From contig CM017558.1 in assembly GCA_007844125.1 (NCBI GenBank), positions 50,171,831 to 50,235,830 on the forward strand: a stretch of 64,000 bases of DNA, given 5' to 3'. Every line of letters begins with the position of its first letter. Positions within the stretch are counted from its first letter, which is position 1. Shown in pieces: positions 9,057 through 18,887 of the stretch. Source of the DNA: Sinonovacula constricta (taxonomy: Eukaryota; Mollusca; Bivalvia; Cardiida; Solecurtidae). A program made the translations under genes and the position numbers. The notes beneath the pieces are model-generated. The model worked only from the letters and a program-made list of their open reading frames with translations, did no database searches and was not told the DNA's origin.

Positions 9057-9879
9057 ATGGCATCGAACTTTGAGCAGCCGTGCCTTAACTGGGGCGCCAA
9101 AGACATGTACCAGGAGTACCAGAGATTTAAACAGCATGTGGAATTTACATTCAAAGGACCACTGGCATCCACGGATAAAAAAACATAAAGCAGGTTGGCT
9201 GGGAATGTGGATTGGCCAACAAGGACGGGAAATCTACAAAACGTTCACATTCACGGTACCGGCAGACGGTGCAGAAGCTGAAGAGGACGATCCGGCTGTT
9301 GTTCTCTAGAAATTTGAGGATTATGTCAGGCCACGACAGAATAAAAGAGTGTCGAGATTTAGAGCGCACCAAAGGAAGCAGCTTGAAGGTGAGACATTTG
9401 ACAATTTTGTTAAAGACCTAAGACTTCTCGACATGGATTGCGAGTATGAGAATTCAGACGATATGCTGGTAGACTTGTTAATTCACGGCGTCAAGCATGC
9501 AAAGGTGCAAGAAAGGCTTCTCGATCAGGGACAGACTCTTACACTTAACAAAGCCATTGAAATAGGCCAGCAATACGAGTTGTCACAAACACAAATGAAA
9601 TTAATGAGAGGAGAAGAAGTGTTTGCATTGAAACAGAAAAACAGCTATGCGAAATCTGGTCAAAATAAGAATTTCAATCACAATAAGAGTCCCAAAGGTC
9701 CAAAGGGAATGGATAAAAGAGTCACATCCAATGCAAAATCAACGAAATGTAACAAATGTGGTAGAACTCATGACATGGGGAAGTGTCCAGCTTTCGGAGC
9801 AACCTGCAACTATTGCAGGAAGAAAAACCACTGGTTGAAAATGTGTAGAAAGAGACTCCAAAGTGTGAATCAACTTTAG
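9057..9879 (+). pseudogene. gag: gag remnant (capsid and nucleocapsid)
   Basis: The ATG at 9057 opens a frame that meets a stop (TAA) at about 9186. The sense continues in another frame, passes a TAG at 9307-9309, and stays open to 9879. The C-terminal part holds two zinc knuckles at about 9748-9846 (CNKCGRTHDMGKC, then CNYCRKKNHWLKMC), which bind genomic RNA. The upstream part, with repeated acidic and Gln-rich helices, fits the capsid of Ty3/gypsy elements. A single TAG at 9877-9879 separates gag from the protease in the same frame. Confidence 0.85.
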
Positions 9880-9927
9880 AGTGAAGCACATCATGAATAT
9901 GATGAATACAGTGACCATGAAGATGAA

Positions 9928-10380
9928 TTGTTACATATCAACACTACGGAAACTGTTGATAATAAAGAAAGCAACAATGTCAGTTACCTTGGTGACAAGT
10001 GGCTAGTTCAACTGAAAGTGCATGAAAAACAGTTGAAATTTCGCATTGACACAGGAGCTAAATGTAACATTCTAGTGAAATCCGAATATGAGAAATTGCA
10101 GGACAATGTCAGGCTTTGTCATTCTTCAAAAACATTGAAGTCCTACACAAATCATAAGATAAAACCTGTGGGAACGATTTTTGTACCTGTGACTTATAAA
10201 GACAAACAAATCAGTGTTAGATTTGAAGTTGTAGACTTGTGTCAAGAGAACATTATCAGCGGTGACATTGCTGAAAGCTTGGGTCTGTTACAACGTGTCA
10301 ACAGTGTTGAACTGTCATCCAAAAAAGAATTGTCCCGTGACTTTCCAGATCTAGTGAAAACAACAGGTACACTGTATTAA
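9928..10380 (+). pseudogene. Retropepsin-like aspartic protease remnant
   Basis: The frame contains FRIDTGAKCNIL with the catalytic DTGA at 10048-10059. The flexible region VGTIFVPV and the C-terminal NIISGDIAESLGLL (hydrophobic strand plus helix of the fold) are also recognisable. It would cleave the Gag-Pol precursor. A +1 frameshift just before 10380 separates it from the RT; the sense continues one frame over with IKLEDDAEGVIYPPR, the usual lead into Ty3/gypsy RT. Confidence 0.8.
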
Positions 10381-11600
10381 ATTAGAAGATGATGCAGAAG
10401 GTGTTATTTATCCACCCCGGAAAGTTGCGGCATCGTTGAAACCGCGTGTCATAGAAAAGCTTCGCGAAATGGAAGAAAACGGTTATATTACACCAGTGCA
10501 AGAACCAACTAAGTGGGTTAGTTCAATGGTCGTGTCACTCAAAAATGACAAGATTCGTATATGTGTGGATCCAAAGGACCTCAACAAGTCCATTAAGAGG
10601 GAACACCACCCTATGAGAAACATTGATGACGTTATCTCAGATATTCCCAAAGCTAAAGTATTCTCAGTGCTCGATGCTAAATCAGGGTTCTTATAAATAG
10701 AACTGGACACGGAATCATCATATTTGACTACGTTCAACACACCGCTGGGAAGATACCGGTGGCTCCGCTTACCATTCGGTATAAAATCTGCACCAGAAAT
10801 CTACCAACGCATCATGGACGAGATGCTAAAGGGTATTGATGGCGCATACGCAATCATTGATGACATTCTCATTGCGGGTGATGACATTGCACATCATGAT
10901 GCAATACTACGACAGGTCATAGGACGTGCCACGGAATACAACCTGAAGTTGAACTATGACAAGTGCTTGATTCGGCAACAACGCGTACCATACATGGGGC
11001 ATATCTTAACAGCAAATGGTTTGCAAGCTGACCCAAGAAAGGTACAGGCAATTGTAGAAATGCCAGCTCCACAAGATAAAGAGGGCGTGAGAAGATTTTT
11101 AGGACTGGTACAGTACTTGGTTAAATTCATTCCAAACCTCAGTCAGGTAGATGCCCCTCTCAGAGTGTTATTGAAAGCAGATATACCTTTCGAGTGGAAC
11201 CATGAACAAGAACAAAGTTTTAAGAAGCTGAAAGAACTGTGCAGCACTCCTCCCGTACTTGCTTACTACGACGTAAACAAAGACATTGAAATAGAGTGTG
11301 ATGCAAGCAAGGATGGACTCGGTGCTGTGTTAATGCAAAATGGTAGAGTAATTGCCTACGCATCCCGTGCTTTAACCGAGACTGAAAAATGCTATGCCCA
11401 GCTAGAAAAAGAAATGCTATCAATTGTATACAGTTTCAACAAGTTCCACTGCTACGTGTTTGGGAAGGAAGTAACTGTTTTAATGACCATAAACCACTAG
11501 AGCAGATATTCACCAAACCGCTATTGTCTGCACCAGTGAGGTTGCAGAAGATGATCATGAAATTACAATGGTATGACTTTAAAGTGAAATACAGAAAAGG
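10381..11600 (+). pseudogene. pol: Reverse transcriptase and RNase H remnant
   Basis: The RT frame runs from about 10385, with RICVDPKDLNKSI and VFSVLDAKSGF (motif A Asp). A TAA at 10694-10696 replaces the two codons usually encoding Trp-Gln. It then continues with RWLRLPFGIKSAPEIYQRIMD (motif B) and IIDDILIAG (motif C, the DD pair at 10859-10864). The connection and RNase H follow, with ECDASKDGLGAVLMQ and YASRALTETEKCYAQLEKE. A frameshift at about 11490 moves the end (HKPLEQIFTKPL) to another frame. The catalytic residues that remain are standard; the copy is dead through the stop and shift. Confidence 0.9.
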
Positions 11601-13033
11601 TAAAGAAATGTATCCGACACACTTTCGCGAGCATTCATACCACATTCAATCAGCAGCCTGGAAACGGACAGTTTTCCAGACGAATCAATTTATATGATCT
11701 CAGTAAGTCAGCCGCGATACTTAGAAATCCAAATGGCCACTCAATCAGAACTGGCAACGTTACACGACGTAATAATGAGTGGTTGGCCAAACACCAGAAA
11801 TGAGACGCCAATTGAAGTCCGCCAGTATTGGGATTCACGCGACCAACTATCGATTTCCGACGGAGTAATTTACAAAGGTCTTAGAATCGTGATACCGCCC
11901 AGTCTGCGCGCACACATGTTGAAATTGGTTCACACATCTCATCTTGGAATTGTTAAATGCAAACAAAGGGCCAGAGAGGTCATATTTTGGCCGGGTATGA
12001 ACTCTGACATTAAGTTAACAGTGAAAGACTGTACAAATTTCGCGGAACACCAAAATCAGCAAACATCGCAACCGTTAAAACCAACCAAGACGCCAGATCT
12101 TCCGTACAGTATGGTTGGATGTGATTTGTTCGATTTTGAGTCGAAAAAGTATGTGCTGCTGGTGGACTACTATTCAAAATACATAGATGTGGTAGAAATA
12201 TCCCAGGAAACAACCACAGCAGTAGTTGATGCATTAAAGAGGGTTTTCTCGGGCCATGGAATACCGAGTATATTACGTTCCGAAATGGACCACAGTTCAC
12301 ATCGCGAGAATTCAAACTGTTCTGTGAATCATATGGAATTCAGCATGAGACGTCCAGCCCTCATTTTCAAAGCTCAAATGGTAAAGCAGAAAGAGCAATT
12401 CAGACTGTTAAAAAGTTGTGGAAGAAGACTGAAGACAAACACCTGGGGTTACTTGATTATCGCACAACACCACTACCAGAAATAAACCTGTCACCAGCTC
12501 AGCTTCTCATGGGTCGTAGACCAAGAAATATCCTACCAAGCTCGTGTGAACTACTCAAACCGCGTACTCAAAGTCCGAAAGTTGTTACAGAACATTTCGA
12601 ATCTCAAAAACAAACGCAAAAGTTCTATTATGACCGCAGGAGAGGTGTAAAAGACCTACGCCCGCTGCCAAACGGAACCGAAGTGAGAATAACCAACAGG
12701 AACAAGCCCTGGGCACCGGGAGTAGTTGTTTTCAAATACGACAAACCGCGTTCGTATCTCGTTCGTAGTGGTAATCGCATGTACCGCCGTAATAGGAAAC
12801 ATATAAGAGTCGCGTCCGAGCAAGCGAACAGAGCATATGTTCCAGACGAGTTTACAGAGACTGTTCCAGATACCGCTCCGAATCCTGTATTTCCTGAAGT
12901 TGATAAATCCGCGCTCCCAAACAGTGACAGATCTGTGTCTGCAATGCGCGCAAAACCTGTGCAGAGTGAGGCAGAACCATATGTTACGCGTTCAGGAAGA
13001 TCAGTGGTTAAACCCGATAAACTCAATCTTTAA
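11601..13033 (+). pseudogene. Integrase remnant
   Basis: The frame from 11694 contains the N-terminal HHCC-like region (HTSHLGIVKCK to VKDCTNF), where the second zinc Cys has become Phe. The catalytic core starts with GCDLFDFESKKYVLLVDYYS. The second Asp region, expected as a SDNGPQF-type motif, is scrambled by an indel near 12285 (LRSEMD). Another shift near 12420 leads to the C-terminal frame (12416-13033) with LDYRTTPL, SPAQLLMGRRPRN and the following barrel-like domain. The frame ends in a Pro/Ser-rich tail. This enzyme would insert the cDNA; here it is disabled. Confidence 0.88.
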
Positions 13034-13555
13034 AACTATTAATAAACTCATAAACTGATAAGTGCCAGCATCAGTAACACATAAATGATTCGAGACACAA
13101 TGACTCTCAAACTTTATCGGTATCATTTGTTCGCGCTCATATGTACACGTTTAAGTCACATAGTGTAAGGGGCATAATAATCCCCATTGTGACTCAAGGA
13201 ACATATAGTTCCTTTATTTCTTAATATTAGTTACTTAGTTTAAAAGAGGCTTAAGTTTTGCTTATTCCACAAATGACTAAAATAGCACTATTACAATCAA
13301 ATACCACTTGAAAGAACATTGGTCAAAACCTGGTTATTTCCTTTTGTTTATGAACACTTAAAGTTTAAACAGTGTAAATCTAAGCAAATTTAACAGTGAT
13401 AGTTTAAATATTTAAGCTGCATGTCAGAGACTTTCATAATGATAATGTTTATCATTTTATTTCAAATCTAGTCAAACATATTTGTAATTCAAATCAAACT
13501 AGTCATATTTCTATTCTTGTGTATTTATCTTATTTTGGTCACGGCATTCTGCTTG
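13034..13555 (+). other. Element 3' non-coding region, no env-like gene
   Basis: About 520 bases between the integrase stop and the polypurine tract with no long frame. It is AT-rich. An envelope gene is absent, as usual for this group. Confidence 0.7.
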
Positions 13556-13568
13556 AAAGAAAGAGAGA
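13556..13568 (+). promoter_or_regulatory. Polypurine tract
   Basis: An all-purine run, AAAGAAAGAGAGA, directly precedes the 3' LTR; it would prime plus-strand synthesis. Confidence 0.85.
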
Positions 13569-13695
13569 TGTAATGTAATTAGCTTTTATCAATGCTATAA
13601 GCATTACTGTTGAATTATCATTTATACATGTTGTAAGCGGCTAGGATGTCACTTGATTAAACATGTCAGCCTCGTTTCGTGTTGTTGATTATACA
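13569..13695 (+). repeat. 3' LTR (127 bp)
   Basis: Same length and ends as the 5' LTR (TGTAATG to ATACA). Confidence 0.95.
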
Positions 13696-13813
13696 GAGAC
13701 CACGTTTTTTTGTAAAACGAACAATGTTTTCAACGTTTTAACGAATATAACGCCATTGTCAGACATTTCAAGAACCTTGGTTGGAAGTATCAGGTATAAA
13801 GATATATGTTTGT

Positions 13814-14088
13814 GGGATTGGGATTGGGATTAGCCGGCATTTTTGCCGATACTGCGCAGCGACATTATAGCACAGGGGCACTTATGAGGTGCCCAAGGAC
13901 TGAACCCGGCCGGTCCATTATACTGACACCGACGAGTCAGGCGTAATGCTGTCCCCTTAGCCCCGAGCGTTAGGAGGGAAGCCACTACTACCAACTTTAA
14001 AGTCTTTGGTCAGACCCGGCCGGGGTTCGAACCCACGACCTCCCGATCCGCAAGCCGACGCTCTACCACCTGAGCTATTGCGGCCGGT
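13814..14088 (-). mobile_element. SINE family A, full-length copy 2
   Basis: Read right to left: tRNA-like head, body, then an (AATCCC)n tail. It is flanked by an 11-bp exact target duplication TATATGTTTGT (13803-13813 and 14089-14099). Nearly identical in sequence to the copies at 7671 and 16919. Confidence 0.92.
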
Positions 14089-14099
14089 TATATGTTTGT

Positions 14100-15117
14100 A
14101 TTAATGTAGCTAACGAATACCCCATTGTTTATGTATTAAGTGCCTTAATAGCAAATTTTGTGAACGATAATGGTTCGCTATAACGCTGCCATTTTAACAG
14201 TATTATTTGTAAAGCTTGGGAGCCTAGATTATCATTGTTATTTTCCTTTGTTTTTATTACTGTGTTTTCCCAACGTAACTGCTGTTTATTAAGTATAAAA
14301 CAAATATTTACATATATACATGAACATTAACGTACAGCATGTAAACGTATTAACGTAACGATTAACGTTCTAAGAAACTGTTATTTAACGCTTAGCTCAA
14401 CAAAGATAAATGTATTGAAAACATTTTATCATCGATAAGATTCTTTATTTCATCTTTATTCGTTCATTCTTTCATGTATTCTATCACATTGTTTGTATAT
14501 TTTCAGTTCTTAAATAATATAAAGTCAAATAAACGTATCGTCACCCGTCACGGACTTTCTTCCATCTCTTCCTAACGTAAAACCGAGGCCCCTTACATGA
14601 ATGTTGTGGTCAAACAAGGGAGTTAACTTCGGTATTATTTGTATCTTCTTATTATACTGCCGTGTAAAATAAATGAAACAGAGGTTAGAGAATTACTTTT
14701 GAAACTTAATGAACTTTCTCTAAATAAGCCAATTGTTTTCAATTTTCAGTATTTTTGTTGTTGTTTTTTTTTTGTCATCATGCGCTGATAGTTTTATATA
14801 CCGACATCCTTCTCTGACTGCTGCTCAAACAACGCTGCTACCAACCGTTTCTAGACCTTATTAAAATTACTGGTTTTATTCTTCTTTGCTTGCAGATTTG
14901 TCATAATTAATTGTTTATTGCATTCTGCAAAAGTCATTGTAGATCTTTATCGGAAAAATGTGTGTTTTCTTACCTACAGTATATTCATACAATTCATTGT
15001 CTAACGTGCGCTGATAGTTCACGTTCTTTATTGATTTTGTTTACACATTCAACCACAGTTCTCTTTATTTCTATTTTGTTCTTTCATCATTCTCTGTTGT
15101 TGTTTTTTTTTTTTAAA
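14100..15117. other. AT-rich spacer without recognisable gene
   Basis: No supported gene. TTAACG-like words recur around 14330-14400. A 79-residue frame at 14911-15150 is Phe/Ser/His-rich and probably chance. Confidence 0.5.
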
Positions 15118-15216
15118 AGTCATTTCGTTGGTTTGAGACCGAAGTCCTAAATAATGTAAAAACAGTGACAAATAGTCACAAATAGTCACAAATAGTCAAA
15201 TGACTAAACTTCGTAT
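15118..15216 (+). repeat. Tandem repeat unit, left half, split by the 5.44-kb transposon
   Basis: Begins with TCATTTCGTTGGTTTGAGA, as do units at 20757, 21282 and 21422 (with small changes). It contains repeats of CACAAATAGT and ends in a TTCGTAT stretch. The continuation of this unit (AGTCGACTTCAG) is found at 20661, on the far side of the transposon, which shows that the transposon inserted inside the unit. Confidence 0.75.
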
Positions 15217-15236
15217 CGGCTAAAACAAGGTATTTG
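15217..15236 (+). repeat. Left terminal inverted repeat
   Basis: CGGCTAAAACAAGGTATTTG, preceded by TAT (15214-15216). Confidence 0.85.
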
Positions 15237-15868
15237 GCACACAAGTGTCTCACCAACATGAAAATATGAACTTTCATGCAGCAGTTTGAATCTTAGAGAC
15301 TCAAAAGTTCAATATTTCTGCTATACAGATCCAAACTTGTTTCAATATAACAAAAAAAATTGTTTTAGCCATTTTGATGGTTATGTCACCAATTTGTTAC
15401 GGACACTACAACAGACATATAACAACAATTTAAGAACTTAAAACAAGATTCTTTTATTAAATCTTAACCATAAACCTAAAGAATGAACTCTAAACTTAGG
15501 AAAAATACTCTTACTGAGCAGAGAATCTAAATGGAAAAACACACACACACATCATTTAGGAACCTGTAGTCATAAAATGTCAACAACTTGAACAATAAAC
15601 TTTAGAACCTTTTTCATTAAACACATGTGTCTAAGTTTTAAACACTAATAATAGCTAGCTCAAAGGTTGTGCTTGTGTGAAATTTACTTTTAACTATTTA
15701 GAAATAGCAGAATATGTTTTTCGAGCTCAAAATAATTGAACAAACTTTTTGTTACGGACACTACAGATATACTCTGTCAGTTCATAAATGTTTTCACTGG
15801 CTATTTAAAACATACATGCTTATGCATCTTCATAAGGCTAGCCTGTAAGTTATCTAGTTCAACTTTTT
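15237..15868. other. Transposon left arm, non-coding
   Basis: AT-rich, no gene. It contains two direct copies of TGTTACGGACACTAC-like motif (about 15395-15409 and 15750-15764). Confidence 0.6.
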
Positions 15869-18800
15869 TTAACTTAAAATTTTATTGATAAGTTTAGGAC
15901 TTTCAAGCTTTGACGCAATGCTTTCTGTGAGCTCCTGAGACATGTCTGGCTGTTCTGGCCATGTATATACATTTCCAGATTTCTTCATATACTTGAGCCT
16001 ACACTCTTTGTCAAATGTATGGATTATCTCTGCTACATAAACACAGATTGGTCCTTTTCTTGGCTTCAAACCAACTGCAACAAAGTGGCATCGGGCTGCT
16101 GTTGTGAACAAGTTGTTTCTTCTATCCTTCTTCTCTTAGCTGCTGGTTTCTTTGGTGCTTGTTTCCTTTTTAAAGGAGGCTTTTTATTCTTGCTCTCAGT
16201 TTGCATTGTACTTGCTTCCAGCTGTTTGTCAACAGTGTTATTATCTTTTAGAACACCTACCTTGTCAAGATTTCTTTTCTCCTAGCTGCTAACAATTTCA
16301 GAATTCTTACAGTCTGATTCTTGTCCTTTTACACAAGCATCACAGTAGCAGCTGAGATTTCGTGTACACAGCTCATAGTCCTTACCAACAGACTTACTGG
16401 AATGCAATTTTCTCGTTCCAGTTAAGGTCTTAACATTGCTTTCTGGTCTGTTTCTGCTCACATTTTCAATGAAAACAAATTCTCTTCTTTACACTGTGTT
16501 CCGGTCTGTATCTGCTGTTTCCATTTGAAGGTTGCCTTGGCAAAACTTGTGCACATCATAAGCATTGCCGATAACTTTCTTGTTACTGACAACAGCACGA
16601 TAGCAAGCATTTTTCACTGTTGCACCTAAGCCATCGCATACATTCTTACCATGCGAAGTTTCAAAATAATTAAGGGTAACTGGTGGACGTTTTCTTAGAC
16701 TGATATCTGCAAAAGCCTTTTTCCCTTTGTATTGGGCTGCACACCCATCTGTCCACTCATGGACTTCTTCAATGTTCACTCCTCTGCTTTCTAGTGTCTC
16801 TAATGCCTTATTTTCAAAGGCAATGGCTAAATCAGCATCATGTTTGGTTTCTTCACTTATACCAATTATGGCATGTTTCAGCAGTATATCTTTGTCTTCA
16901 ACTGTTTCCTTGTAGTAGACCGGCCGCAATAGCTCAGGCGGTAGAGCGTCGGCTTGCGGATCGGGAGGTCGTGGGTTCGAACCCTGGCCGGGTCTGACCA
17001 AAGACTTTAAAGTTGGTAGTAGTGGCTTCCCTCCTAACGCTCGGGGCTAAGGGGACAGCATTACGCCTGACTCGTCGGTGTCAGTATAATGGACCGGCCG
17101 GGTTCAATCCCTGGGCACCTCATAAGTGCCCCTGTGCTATAATGATAGAAATGTCGCTGCGCAGTATCGGCAAAAATGCCGGCTAATCCCTAATCCCTTG
17201 TAGTAGCACATCATTGGGTGAACAGTAACCTGGTTCCGGTCGAAAAATCCAGACTGTACTTCACTTTGGAATGCACAACTGTAATTTTCACTGAAATCCA
17301 TCACCACGGCAACAGATTCCTGAGATAACTTGTCTATACAGGTTTCCATCTGTTTTTGTTGCCATGCAGCCCTAAATGCTTGCCCAGGATACTCTTTCAT
17401 GTCTTGTTCTTAGGCATCCAAGAAAGTTTGGAAGGTTGTTTCCTTTGGCACACAAGAAACACAATGCTTTACTTTGTCATCCTTCTTGATTTCAATGGTT
17501 TTCCAATGATACCAAGTAATCACACTATTCTTGTTGATGCTGTCAATAGGCTGCAGATACTTTCTCAAGAGCTCTACCACACATTTTTCACAATTTCTTC
17601 TAACACATTTTACTGATGGCTGATTTTAGTAGCTGCAAAATGTCACATCACTAAGACTCTTCTTGTCTATTTGTATGTCACCAGGCACGCCCTTGTCTTT
17701 GGCTGCTCGCTTCACTGTTGTAAGTGCTTCTACTTTCAGTGCCATATTACAACAAACCTGGCAGAGGCATGATCTTCTACTAGTCTCCGACACTTTCTTC
17801 ACATTTACTGGTTTCAACTTACTGAACGATGTAAGGCCTATCTTATGATCTGGGTTTCTGACTTTGTATAACTTATGAGCGTCTTCTAAGGTCATTGTCA
17901 TAACATGCTTCTGAAGTGTTTCTTTGCCTGTCGGTGTCTTAACTCTGACTACTTCACGCTTAGCTGGCACTTCTCTGCTTATTTCAGCACTAAGAAAGAA
18001 CTGTTTCACAGATTCTTTAACATCAGCCTTTATAGTGTCAGATCTTTTTTTTCTCTGTTTCTGTTTCCACCATTCATGTTGTACCTTTCTCCTCTTGTGT
18101 GACACTTGAAAGTATTTTTGCAGTCTAAGCTTGCCATACTTTTTCAGGAATGAACCACTTATGACATTAAAAGCATGTTTCTTCTCTTTGTCACCACTGC
18201 CTTTTATTTCGGCCACACTTTCTTTCACTGTCTCTATAACATCGTCTGCAACTTGAAGCTTTTTCTTGCAAGCACTTGTTAATGTTATGTAACCTTCTGC
18301 AGAAAGGGCTTTAGATGTTCCTGGAGATTCCACAAGTTTCTTCAAGATGACCGCTTTTTTCGTTAGTGTTCTTGGAAGAATATCTTTCATTTTCTGCACA
18401 TGCCGATACATTGATGCACGTGATAACTCTTTTCCTTTCAATTTGCTTTCATCAGTTTTTCTACTATTATCAGCTGCTTCCTTTAACTTGATTTTCATTC
18501 GCCACTGCTGTGTCCTCTTCACAGCTTTTTTCTTTATCAAAGATGCTACTTTCTTCTTCTCTCTATCAGGTGCTGCACTTGTACTTTGCTTTGTTCTCAG
18601 CTTCTTCCTTTGCCTATATCTTCTCATTTCTTCAGCCTTTTTCCTTCTTACAGAGTCTTTCAAAACAGGATCTGAAGCAGCCATTTGTTTGATTTTCATC
18701 CTTTCCTTTCTTTTCCTTTCTCTGTCTATCTCTTTCAGCAGAATATGCTTTTCATGTTTTTCTCCATCCCTGCACTCTTTATTTAGTTCTTTCCCTTTTC

Positions 18801-18879
18801 ATCTTGGCATCATCACTGTCATTCTTTTCGGCCTTTTTGTCAGCAGCTGCTTTTCCTCTCAGTGAACGTTTTCTTTTCT
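15869..18879 (-). pseudogene. Broken DDE-like (transposase-like) gene of an uncharacterised animal family
   Basis: The longest intact piece (18699-17626, 357 codons) starts with a Lys/Arg-rich, basic coiled region and ends near the Cys-rich SCLCQVCCNMA. The same frame continues through a TAA at 17626-17628, a second Cys cluster (KCVRRNCEKC), another TAA at about 17410, then VVMDFSENYSC, a 288-bp SINE insertion, EWTDGCAAQYKGKKAFADIS and HGKNVCDGLGATVK. After a shift come RKLHSSKSV, LSCYCDACVKGQ and a basic tail to 15869. The order Asp (MDFSENY), Asp (WTDG) and the later acidic Asp after HGKN suggests an RNase H-fold nuclease; this is inference. A TTTTGCAG acceptor at 18880-18887 suggests an upstream exon. 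I recognise the family from uncharacterised invertebrate proteins but know no assigned function. Confidence 0.75.
16919..17195 (+). mobile_element. SINE family A, full-length copy 3, inserted in the transposase-like gene
   Basis: tRNA-like head with TAGCTCAGGCGGTAGAGC and GGTTCGAACCC, a second B-box-like GGTTCAATCCC, and a (TAATCCC)n tail. It is flanked by an exact 11-bp target duplication CCTTGTAGTAG (16908-16918 and 17196-17206). The insertion adds 288 bases, a multiple of three, so the host frame resumes in phase on the far side, although it is interrupted by stops inside the SINE. Confidence 0.95.
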
Positions 18880-18887
18880 CTGCAAAA

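Larger units (their letters stand above)
8741..13695 (+). mobile_element. Ty3/gypsy LTR retrotransposon (Steamer/Mag-like), decayed, both LTRs present
   Basis: A 4955-bp element with two 127-bp LTRs, a tRNA-Leu primer site, gag, protease, RT, RNase H and integrase in order, and a polypurine tract. No env-like frame is present. Gag and pol would lie in one frame if the breaks were absent. Short LTRs, a Leu primer, single-frame gag-pol and length near 5 kb are all features of Steamer-type (Mag lineage) elements of clams; the placement is inference. Coding regions carry at least four frameshifts and three internal stops, so this copy cannot act on its own. The 5-bp flanks (GAACC left, GAGAC right) do not match, so no target duplication is evident. 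Confidence 0.92.

Noticed and set aside
8741..13695. Endogenous retrovirus with env
   Set aside because: There is no envelope-like frame between integrase and the 3' LTR; the element is a plain Ty3/gypsy retrotransposon.
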